Assembly (NCBI RefSeq): GCF_006440775.1
Contig: NZ_VFTZ01000027.1
Coordinates: forward strand, 1 to 64,000
Length of the DNA: 64,000 nt
Reading direction: 5' to 3'
From: Mesorhizobium sp. B2-7-2
GTDB taxonomy: Bacteria > Pseudomonadota > Alphaproteobacteria > Rhizobiales > Rhizobiaceae
How positions within the stretch are numbered: position 1 is the stretch's first letter; the number at the start of each line of letters is the position of its first letter. This document shows, one piece after another, positions 57,662 to 64,000 of this stretch. The notes beneath the pieces are model-generated. The model was not told the origin of the DNA and searched no databases. It saw only the letters and a list, made by a program, of their open reading frames with translations. The position numbers and the translations under genes are program-made.

Positions 57662-58310
57662 CCGATCCTCCATAGTTCATCGCCGCGTCAATGGTTGGTG
57701 CCTGGGTAGACGCGTTCAGACCTCTTTCGACCAGGGTGGGTCGGATAGAAAAGTCGCTACGTGTCCGTCCCGAGCATCTTATGGGGAACGGTATGTGAGC
57801 GTTCGAAGGATGTCGTCGTGCAATCGAATGGCACCAATCCATTGCCTCCGCAGGTTCAGCGACTAGGCCGGTCCGCCCCCGTCCGCCGCGAGGCACGATG
57901 GCGCCGAATATGCCGACCTGCATCTGCAAAATTGCTTAGCCACGAGATCTTCAAATCCCCCAGTGCGGACCTCACAATCCACCTGCTGGAATTTACGTCT
58001 CGCTACCGCTCAAACAGCTGATGCCACATGGAATTTTGGTAGTTGGCCATAGACACGCCTGATCGCGACATTAGCGTTCTGACAAAGGCAGAGACGGTGC
58101 GATTCTGGCCGATTGAACGGTCCTCGGAAAAAAGAAAGAGATTTTTCCGCCATAGAGGAATATATTAGCGGTACGGCGCGCATGTGATGCGGATTTCTGG
58201 GCGTTCGACGAGTGGTTGGCCACCGCCAAGGCCGTTCCCCGATTGATCGTTTAGCCGCATTAGGCGTTTCAGGGCCCGCTTTGTAGGGCCTGCGTTGGGG
58301 TGGAATGCAA
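57662..58310. other. Long intergenic region between the polysaccharide operon and the response regulator
   Basis: About 650 nt with no supported gene; short frames on both strands have no domain. It must hold the divergent promoters of the polysaccharide operon (minus) and of the NarL regulator (plus). A hairpin CGGAAAAA-N9-TTTTTCCG lies at 58124-58148. The length suggests complex regulation, but no sigma54 (-24/-12) or FixK-type site was recognised. Confidence 0.5.
58124..58148. repeat. Inverted repeat, candidate regulatory site
   Basis: CGGAAAAA (58124-58131) and TTTTTCCG (58141-58148) form perfect 8-bp arms around a 9-nt purine-rich spacer. It lies about 160 nt before the response-regulator start. 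It might be an operator or a weak bidirectional terminator. Confidence 0.5.
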
Positions 58311-58982
58311 ATGTATCGAGTCGTCATTGCGGACGATCACGGTTTGTATCGTCGTGGGCTAAGTTTGGCGCTCAAGGCCGAGCTCCCGGAACTGGAGATA
58401 TTCGAAGCTGGATGTTTTGATGCCGCTGCCAGTGTCCTGGCTGAGCGGGACATCCATCTTGCCATTCTGGATCTGAACATGCCGGGACTGTTCAACCAGC
58501 AAGTGCTCGGCGACTTTTTGTCAGCGTATCCGGACACCCGTTTTGCAATCGTTTCCGGGAATGATTCACGAGCGGAAATATTGAAAGCCCTATCGATCGG
58601 ACTGCACGGCTATATCGTGAAATCTCAGACGGACCAGGAAGTGGTGTCGGCAGTGCGCGAGATTCTGGCAGGCCGCATCTATGTTCCGGCGCTGTTGTCC
58701 CGGCCTTCCGGGGGTCCCGGGTCACACGCACCCCAATCGGCAAGGGCATGGACCCAACGGCGGATGGGAGCGGCCAGCCTTAGTAAGTTGACTTCAAGGC
58801 AACGTGACGTGCTCAAGCTGATGGCGGAAGGCTTCTCAAACAAGGAGATAGCTCGCGATTTGGACATTTCCGAAGCAACGACAAAAATCCACGCCGCTGC
58901 GGTAATGCGTGAGCTGGGAGTACGCAACCGCACCGAGGCAGCCGTCGCGCTACAAAACTGGCGTTCGAAATATACTGACTAG
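58311..58982 (+). CDS. NarL/FixJ-type response regulator
   Basis: A 223-residue two-domain regulator. The receiver (about 1-120) has the acidic DDH at about 8-10, the phospho-acceptor Asp in LAILDLNMPG (about 55) and the Lys in YIVKSQT (about 104). The C-terminal LuxR-type helix-turn-helix (about 160-218) reads LTSRQRDVLKLMAEGFSNKEIA and ISEATTKIHAAAVMREL. ATG 58311 has GGA at 6 nt; ATG 58305 is the alternative. It converges on the HWE kinase gene with stops overlapping in CTAG, and probably controls surface-polysaccharide expression (position only). Confidence 0.88.
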   Translation: MYRVVIADDHGLYRRGLSLALKAELPELEIFEAGCFDAAASVLAERDIHLAILDLNMPGLFNQQVLGDFLSAYPDTRFAIVSGNDSRAEILKALSIGLHGYIVKSQTDQEVVSAVREILAGRIYVPALLSRPSGGPGSHAPQSARAWTQRRMGAASLSKLTSRQRDVLKLMAEGFSNKEIARDLDISEATTKIHAAAVMRELGVRNRTEAAVALQNWRSKYTD

Positions 58983-60715
58983 GGCGCGATTTCACGTCGA
59001 GACAACCGCAGCGAATATCGTAGACCGCCTTCAAATATTTCCAGCTTCGAGGCATGGCCGATAAGCGGCGCGGTATTGACGCCCAATATCATCGAACCAA
59101 TGCCATGGCCGATGTTCTTGGCTTTCCTGCGTCTTCCCGATTCTATCCAATCGAAGACGACGTCATCGCTTTCTCCGCTATCAGCCCATCCAACCTCAAG
59201 GCGCCCTCGGGAACCGCCAAGCGCGCCGTGTTTGACGGAGTTCGTCGTAAGCTCGTGAACAACCATTGCGAAGGTTTCGGCAGCGCCGCTTGACATCATG
59301 ACGTCAGGGCCATGGATCTTTATCTTTCGCGTCTCCGTGTATGGCAACAGTTCCTGGACCACGAGGTCCCGGAGCAATACCGAACTGGCGGTGCGGCCGG
59401 AGATCATCATATGCGTGACCTCAAGCGCTCGTATCCGATCGATTAGGTCCTCCTTGAACTTCATGACGTTGTTTTCCGGAGCACTAACCATTTTGACCAG
59501 CGCTATCACGACCGCGAAAAGATTGCTGAATCGATGGCGCTGTTCGATCAAAATACGGTCCCGTCTCCTGACCGTGGCGCGCAAAAGCGTGGTCTGCCGA
59601 CGTTCAGTCAGGTCAGCTGCTATCCCGATCAGCAGCTGCTGATCGTGATACCGCTCCTCCCGTCCGCGCAGAGCGACCCAACGAACAGGTCCATCCGATC
59701 GTCGCACCCTAATCTCGACGTCGTAATTCGTGGTCGCGCCGGATTCTTTGGGAAGTGCAAGCTTTGGCCAGTCGGCGGAATAGACGACGGCAGCTAGCTC
59801 GTCTATCGGCCGGCTGGTGGCGCGCGGCAGGCCTAAGATTTCCCAAAATTTATCGGAACCCGTGACAACGCCGCTTTTGAGGTCGACTTGCCAGGTTCCC
59901 AACCGCCCCGCCGAAAGCGCCAGATCAAGCCGTTCCTTCTGAACCCGGATCGCTTCGCGCGCCGTCCGTCGTTCCGAGATGTCATCGACAACGATGATCG
60001 CGCTCTCTGAAAGGAGGCCGTCGGAACGGTACGACGATAGGTTCAGGCGAGCCCAGAATGTGGAACCGTCCTTCTTCTTCAATCGGACTTCCATATCGAA
60101 TGGCATCGCGGACTTGCCTTGATCGGCAAGCGCTTCAACAACGCTGTCGCGATCATCGGGATGAACAAGTTGCGCAAGCGGAAATTGAGCAAGGTCGGCT
60201 TCGGTATATCCCGTCAGTTCACTAAGACGTTTGTTGGATTGCAGAAGCTCGCCTCTTTCATTCGTGTTCGCAAAGCCCAGGGCCGCACGCTCGAACACCG
60301 AACGGAAGCGGCTTTCGGTTGCCTCGACGGCGGCCAATCGAATTTCGGCGACCTCCAGGGCCTCGCTAAGGTCCTGCCGCAAGCGGTGGAACATGAAGGC
60401 GATCATAAAGCCGGAAACCAGGAGAAAGATTGCTCGCGGCCAGTCCTCTGCGGGAATTGAACCGCGCAGAAGTCGTTCGGCCCCGAGGCTGGCGGCGACT
60501 GTCACGACGGTCGCAATGATTGCTCCGCAACGCCCAACAAGATATGCAGCGACAATTATAGCTGGAATAGATGATATGAAGGTTGCTTCAGTTTCCGTAT
60601 GAATTAAGTTTGTTATTACGAATATTAGTGTGACAACTAGCACCAACATGGAAGCCATGTGAGCTAGCGAGATGCCCTTCAAGGCCGAAACCAATCTACG
60701 CAGATGCAGCCCCAT
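58979..60715 (-). CDS. Membrane PAS-PAS HWE histidine kinase
   Basis: A 578-residue sensor kinase: about four N-terminal hydrophobic segments (about 15-110, MASE/DUF4118-like), PAS 1 (about 130-250) and PAS 2 (about 258-375), then an HWE kinase core. The phospho-His is in EQRHRFSNLFAVV (about 395), the N box in HELTTNSVKHGAL (about 500) and the W-x-E in FDWIESG (about 530), the three marks of HWE kinases. HWE kinases usually pair with single-domain or PhyR-type receivers, so pairing with the convergent NarL regulator would be atypical. Ligand unknown. Confidence 0.87.
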   Translation of the reverse strand: MGLHLRRLVSALKGISLAHMASMLVLVVTLIFVITNLIHTETEATFISSIPAIIVAAYLVGRCGAIIATVVTVAASLGAERLLRGSIPAEDWPRAIFLLVSGFMIAFMFHRLRQDLSEALEVAEIRLAAVEATESRFRSVFERAALGFANTNERGELLQSNKRLSELTGYTEADLAQFPLAQLVHPDDRDSVVEALADQGKSAMPFDMEVRLKKKDGSTFWARLNLSSYRSDGLLSESAIIVVDDISERRTAREAIRVQKERLDLALSAGRLGTWQVDLKSGVVTGSDKFWEILGLPRATSRPIDELAAVVYSADWPKLALPKESGATTNYDVEIRVRRSDGPVRWVALRGREERYHDQQLLIGIAADLTERRQTTLLRATVRRRDRILIEQRHRFSNLFAVVIALVKMVSAPENNVMKFKEDLIDRIRALEVTHMMISGRTASSVLLRDLVVQELLPYTETRKIKIHGPDVMMSSGAAETFAMVVHELTTNSVKHGALGGSRGRLEVGWADSGESDDVVFDWIESGRRRKAKNIGHGIGSMILGVNTAPLIGHASKLEIFEGGLRYSLRLSRREIAP

Positions 60716-60982
60716 ATCCCGCAGACTACAACTTTCGGATTAGTCCGTCGAGCCTAGAACTCCGCCGCCTGATCTAATACCACAGCCGGATTGCGGCCCT
60801 CAAATCCAAGCTTACTATCATTTACGAAGAGCGTCCGGTTCGCTGGACTCATTGTAAGAGTGCATGAAGAAGCCGCTGCAAACCTCTGGGATCAAAGGTT
60901 TTTGGCAGAGGCATCTGTTTTGAGAGTCAAGCGTAACGATTGGAGATCTTAGCGGTTTTCGGCCAACAGGGGTGGGAAGGCA

Positions 60983-61666
60983 ATGTCTTTCATCGATAGG
61001 CACAACGACACCGTTGCGAATAAGCGTCATATTGAATTGAGCACTGCTTACGGCAGTGTTGCTCGCCTGGCACGCTACACGTCGGACAGGCAGGGTACAG
61101 CATGCGCGTCAAAGCGCCGGAGCCTGGAATCCGTCACCGGCATGCTGGACCGGATTGGCTGTGGCTTCCTGGTCCTCAATCGCGAGAAAAAGGTGGTGGA
61201 GTGGAACACTGCCGCTCAAAGCACCTTTGAACGACAGGGTGAGACGGCCGGCACGGCTCCGGAGCTTACGGCTGCGCTGAGGCGGCTGGTCGCGAACGTT
61301 CCAACCAACTTCCTGCCAGGTTCGTTGTCGTGGGTGGTGATCCGCACCACTGACGATCGGCCGGTGATACTCAATGAGGGCGGGGTGATTGCGCCCGACG
61401 GAACGAGTATCGTAGCATTGTTGGACCGGGAGACCCGGTCCTCTGCTAATCCTCAGACATTGCAAAAGATGTTCGGCCTCACGAGCGCTGAAACTCAGCT
61501 TGCCATGAGGTTAGCTCAAGGGGACGCACCATTGGAAATCGCCCGCAGCTGGCATCTGAGCCGCACCACGATCCGATCCCAGCTTGCCTCGCTGTTTGCC
61601 AAAACTGAAACCAAGCGCCAGGGTGAACTGGTAGCTCTGCTCGGACGAATTTCCGTATTGCCGTGA
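60983..61666 (+). CDS. PAS-like LuxR-type transcriptional regulator
   Basis: A 227-residue regulator. The middle part (about 50-145) reads like a small PAS sensor (GCGFLVLNREKKVVEWNTAAQ), and the C-terminal LuxR-type helix-turn-helix (about 160-222) contains FGLTSAETQLAMRLAQG and LSRTTIRSQLASLFAKT. No receiver or autoinducer-binding domain is recognisable. GGTGGGAAGG directly upstream supports ATG 60983. It lies between the divergent kinase gene and the epimerase and may regulate the latter. Function otherwise unknown. Confidence 0.8.
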   Translation: MSFIDRHNDTVANKRHIELSTAYGSVARLARYTSDRQGTACASKRRSLESVTGMLDRIGCGFLVLNREKKVVEWNTAAQSTFERQGETAGTAPELTAALRRLVANVPTNFLPGSLSWVVIRTTDDRPVILNEGGVIAPDGTSIVALLDRETRSSANPQTLQKMFGLTSAETQLAMRLAQGDAPLEIARSWHLSRTTIRSQLASLFAKTETKRQGELVALLGRISVLP

Positions 61667-61800
61667 TAATGCCGCCTCGAACCGCGAGGCGGCGCGTGTC
61701 CGGTATGTTGGTTTGGCATTGCGTCTGTGCGAGCGCATTCCTGCCTGATCCAGATAGCCGACGATCTCGATGCAAAATATTCGAAGCGGGGCAATTCGTC

Positions 61801-62973
61801 ATGGCCGGACATAATTCCAAGACCACGGGCATGCTTGACGCACAACCTGACAAATCCCGTTCAACAGGAACGATATCCGGTCGATCCAGTCCGGACATGG
61901 CGGTTATGCAGCTGGCACGAAAAGGTCCTGTTGTAGTCACCGGCGCCGCAGGCTTTATCGGGTTTCATGTGGCGTCGCGGCTTTTGCGTCACGGTGCGCG
62001 GGTCATAGGCGTGGATAATTTCACGCCCTACTACGATCTAAAGCTCAAGGAAGCGCGTTTTGCGCATCTCTGCGCCGAGCTAGGTTTCACTCCGATGCGT
62101 ATGGATCTGGCGGATCGATTGTTGGTGCAAGCTTTGTTCTCCGACTTTCAACCATCGTATGTCGTCCACCTGGCTGCCCAGGCGGGCGTGCGTTACTCTC
62201 TTGTCGACCCGCATGCCTATGTTCATTCCAACATCGTGGCGTTTCTCAATGTTCTTGAGGGTTGTCGGCACTTCGACATCAAGCATCTGGTCTACGCTTC
62301 ATCCAGTTCGGTTTACGGCGCCAACCAAACCATACCTTTTTCCGAACATGGCGGCGCTAACCATCCAATAAGCTTCTATGCCGCCACCAAGCGCTCGAAT
62401 GAAGCCATGGCGCATTCGTACAGTCATCTATTTGGCTTGCCGGTCACAGGGTTGCGGTTCTTCACCGTCTACGGTCCATGGGGCAGGCCCGACATGGCTG
62501 TCTACGCGTTTACCCGCGCCATCGCCGAAGGACGCGTGATCGAGGTGTCCAATGCCGGCCGTGTCTGGCGAGATTTTACCTACATCGACGATATCGTCGA
62601 AGGGGTGGTTCGAATACTCGCAACGCCACCGTGTGCGGACCGGAATTGGGACGGTCGCGCAGCTGATCCAGCTACCAGCTCAGCCCCATATCGCCTGTAC
62701 AACATTGGCAATGACCAGCCAGAAGAGATCAATAGGCTAATCGCGATTATAGAGACAGCCGTAGGTCGCAGAGCTCTCAGGAGGGATGTGCCTTTGCCTC
62801 CAGGTGATGTTCTCGAGACACGCGCCGATGTAGGCGATCTTCGCCGGGCCGTAGACTTCGCGCCGGCGACCACGCTCCAGGATGGCGTTGCCCGTTTCGT
62901 CGAATGGTATCGACACTTTCATGGAAGCGCGACGGCCTCCGAAGCGGAGCAACAAACGCTCGTGTCAGCGTAG
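61801..62973 (+). CDS. UDP-glucuronate 4-epimerase-like NAD-dependent epimerase
   Basis: A 390-residue extended SDR. NAD motif VVVTGAAGFIGFHVASRLL (about 44-62), the UDP-glucuronate epimerase marker VDNFTPYYDLKLKEAR (about 71-86), SSSSVYG (about 160) and the catalytic YAATK (about 185-189) are present; it ends like LpsL/CapI-type enzymes. It would interconvert UDP-glucuronate and UDP-galacturonate, acting after UDP-glucose dehydrogenase (36955-38286). ATG 61801 has GGGG about 9 nt upstream and a 40-residue polar extension; the ATG at about codon 33, near 61897, is another possible start. Confidence 0.86.
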   Translation: MAGHNSKTTGMLDAQPDKSRSTGTISGRSSPDMAVMQLARKGPVVVTGAAGFIGFHVASRLLRHGARVIGVDNFTPYYDLKLKEARFAHLCAELGFTPMRMDLADRLLVQALFSDFQPSYVVHLAAQAGVRYSLVDPHAYVHSNIVAFLNVLEGCRHFDIKHLVYASSSSVYGANQTIPFSEHGGANHPISFYAATKRSNEAMAHSYSHLFGLPVTGLRFFTVYGPWGRPDMAVYAFTRAIAEGRVIEVSNAGRVWRDFTYIDDIVEGVVRILATPPCADRNWDGRAADPATSSAPYRLYNIGNDQPEEINRLIAIIETAVGRRALRRDVPLPPGDVLETRADVGDLRRAVDFAPATTLQDGVARFVEWYRHFHGSATASEAEQQTLVSA

Positions 62974-63303
62974 ACTGCCGGCAGTTCGCGCTGCTCACTC
63001 AGACTCGCGCGGTCAGCTCACTGGCGTCGCCTGAAGGTGCGGCTCCGTCGGCGATCTCTCTCAACGCGCTCGGCTCGCTGATCGGCAAGAACGAGGCATT
63101 CTCTGCGTCTTTTTCGTTTGGCGCTTCATCGAGACGCCGATACGCAAGCCCGCCTATCCGTACGCACCTTGATGCCTGCATTAGAATGGATCACATCGCG
63201 CCAGCCGGGGTCTGTCGCGCCTCGACCGATGACCGTGGGTGCAACAAAGGTTATGAAAGCTTAAGTTGACGGGTATCCCGGTCACCAATCCCAGAGCATC
63301 AAG
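62974..63303. other. Intergenic region between convergent genes
   Basis: 330 nt between the epimerase stop and the flippase stop. Short frames only, with no domain; nothing regulatory was recognised. A bidirectional terminator would be expected but no stem with a T run was found. Confidence 0.45.
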
Positions 63304-64000
63304 TCAGCGCAAGAACCAAGTCCGCTGGGTGCTTTCGACCGTGCGGCTGTTAAAGGACGTAATCGCGTAGATCAGTCCGGGCGTGATCTTCAGTCGCTTG
63401 CGAATATAAATCGCCATGGCGACGTTCCATACGACCAGGGCAAGCGCGAGCCCTATTGCTGCGCCCAGCGGACCGTAGATCTCTACTCCGATAGCACAGC
63501 CGACGACACCAAAAGCTGCCCCGAGGATCATCGTCACAGCGGCCGCCCATTCGTTTCCGGTCATGGTCAAGAGATTGAGCTGCGGTCCGCACAGGGCCAC
63601 GAATACGTAGCCGAGCATCAGCACCCGCGCGATCGGTGCTCCAGTTCCGAAATCCTCACCGAACCAGCTTAAAAGCGGCCGAACAATCAAGAGCAATGGG
63701 ATTGCCATTGCTATTGCGGCACCGGAAGAAAGCAGGGCAGCTCGTGAAAACAGCTCTTGTAAACCTCTTCGGTCGTTTTTTGCGTAAAGCGTAGCTGCCG
63801 TCGGCGAAAACATTGTAGAGACGGCCACCAACGAGAGACCAACAAGCAACGCGACATTGAGCCCCAGGGCGAAAATGCCTGCGTCGCGTATGTGGCCGGT
63901 CCAGCCGAGCACCATTACCCCCGCTCTGTTGATGAAGACGTCAAGACCCGCCATCAGCATGATAGGGGGGACCGCCGACCACCAATCCTTGGACGCATCG
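63304..64000 (-). CDS. Polysaccharide flippase (Wzx/MATE-like), 5' part outside the window
   Basis: A minus-strand frame runs from the window edge to a stop at 63304; about 232 residues are visible, starting in mid-protein (the codons before the first ATG at 63960 read SAVPPI, in frame and protein-like). At least five hydrophobic segments (for example GIFALGLNVALLVGLSLVAVS and AIAMAIPLLLIVRPLLSWFG) and charged turns fit the C-terminal half of an oligosaccharide flippase. It would move lipid-linked repeat units across the inner membrane for the polysaccharide encoded here. Confidence 0.8.
   Translation of the reverse strand, partial: DASKDWWSAVPPIMLMAGLDVFINRAGVMVLGWTGHIRDAGIFALGLNVALLVGLSLVAVSTMFSPTAATLYAKNDRRGLQELFSRAALLSSGAAIAMAIPLLLIVRPLLSWFGEDFGTGAPIARVLMLGYVFVALCGPQLNLLTMTGNEWAAAVTMILGAAFGVVGCAIGVEIYGPLGAAIGLALALVVWNVAMAIYIRKRLKITPGLIYAITSFNSRTVESTQRTWFLR

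Noticed and set aside
60716..60982. Possible additional small gene between the kinase and the LuxR regulator
   Set aside because: A 70-codon minus-strand frame exists but has no domain or ribosome-binding site, and the region is better read as divergent promoters.

Overview
The window looks like a chromosomal segment of a rhizobial alphaproteobacterium, most probably Mesorhizobium or a close Phyllobacteriaceae relative. This rests on high GC with strong GC3 bias, a DUF768-type small protein (a family I associate with Mesorhizobium), RIME-like intergenic mosaic repeats, a short second FtsZ, a Frc/allose-type sugar ABC transporter, and Mesorhizobium-like protocatechuate gene order. No rRNA, tRNA, CRISPR array, insertion sequence or phage gene was seen.

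0.6-8.4 kb: aromatic catabolism. pcaIJF (+) converges on pcaDCHGB-pobA (-). Together they take 4-hydroxybenzoate via protocatechuate and 3-oxoadipate to succinyl-CoA and acetyl-CoA. A perfect 15-bp palindrome of the IclR/PcaR type lies just before pcaI. 8.4-14.5 kb: a sugar uptake and conversion unit (periplasmic binding protein, permease, ATPase, tagatose-3-epimerase-like isomerase) with a LacI regulator and a divergent 2-hydroxyacid dehydrogenase, all linked by shared TAAATCGATTT operators. 14.5-24.4 kb: trehalose synthesis (otsA-otsB), a debranching-enzyme-like glucosidase and a GT4 glycosyltransferase, then a ROK regulator and a lipoprotein sorbosone-type dehydrogenase/DUF2231 pair behind an EcfG-like stress promoter. 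24.5-35.8 kb: single catabolic genes (class III aminotransferase, LhgO-like oxidase, S-formylglutathione hydrolase, aldehyde dehydrogenase, maleylacetate reductase, FtsZ2, a proline-racemase-family enzyme with unusual catalytic positions, mannonate dehydratase, an SDR).

35.8-39.7 kb is gene-poor and more AT-rich. It has a terminator with no obvious gene, a TTG-start zinc ribbon, UDP-glucose dehydrogenase, DUF768 and a small ORF broken by a 1-nt frameshift. 39.7-48.1 kb carries the most unusual system: a tightly coupled six-gene unit encoding a stand-alone A-PCP-thioesterase protein, an NAD-synthase-like enzyme, an asparagine-synthase-like amidotransferase, an acyl-AMP ligase, a free acyl carrier protein and a PrmC-like NPPY methyltransferase lacking the usual N-terminal domain. 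It reads as a small assembly line that activates, amidates and possibly N-methylates a carrier-bound acid.

48.4-64 kb: a PrsDE-type type I secretion pair (+); a minus-strand polysaccharide operon (NDP-sugar nucleotidyltransferase, DegT aminotransferase, initiating sugar transferase, 4,6-dehydratase/epimerase, secreted beta-propeller, ExoF-like export protein); a NarL-type regulator converging on an HWE histidine kinase; a PAS-LuxR regulator; a UDP-glucuronate 4-epimerase; and a flippase cut by the window end. UDP-glucose dehydrogenase and UDP-glucuronate epimerase could together supply UDP-galacturonate. The 36-64 kb half is therefore best read as a surface-polysaccharide locus with an embedded biosynthetic cluster whose product may be a surface modification or a secreted small molecule. 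All functions are inferred from sequence motifs read by eye; no database search was run.
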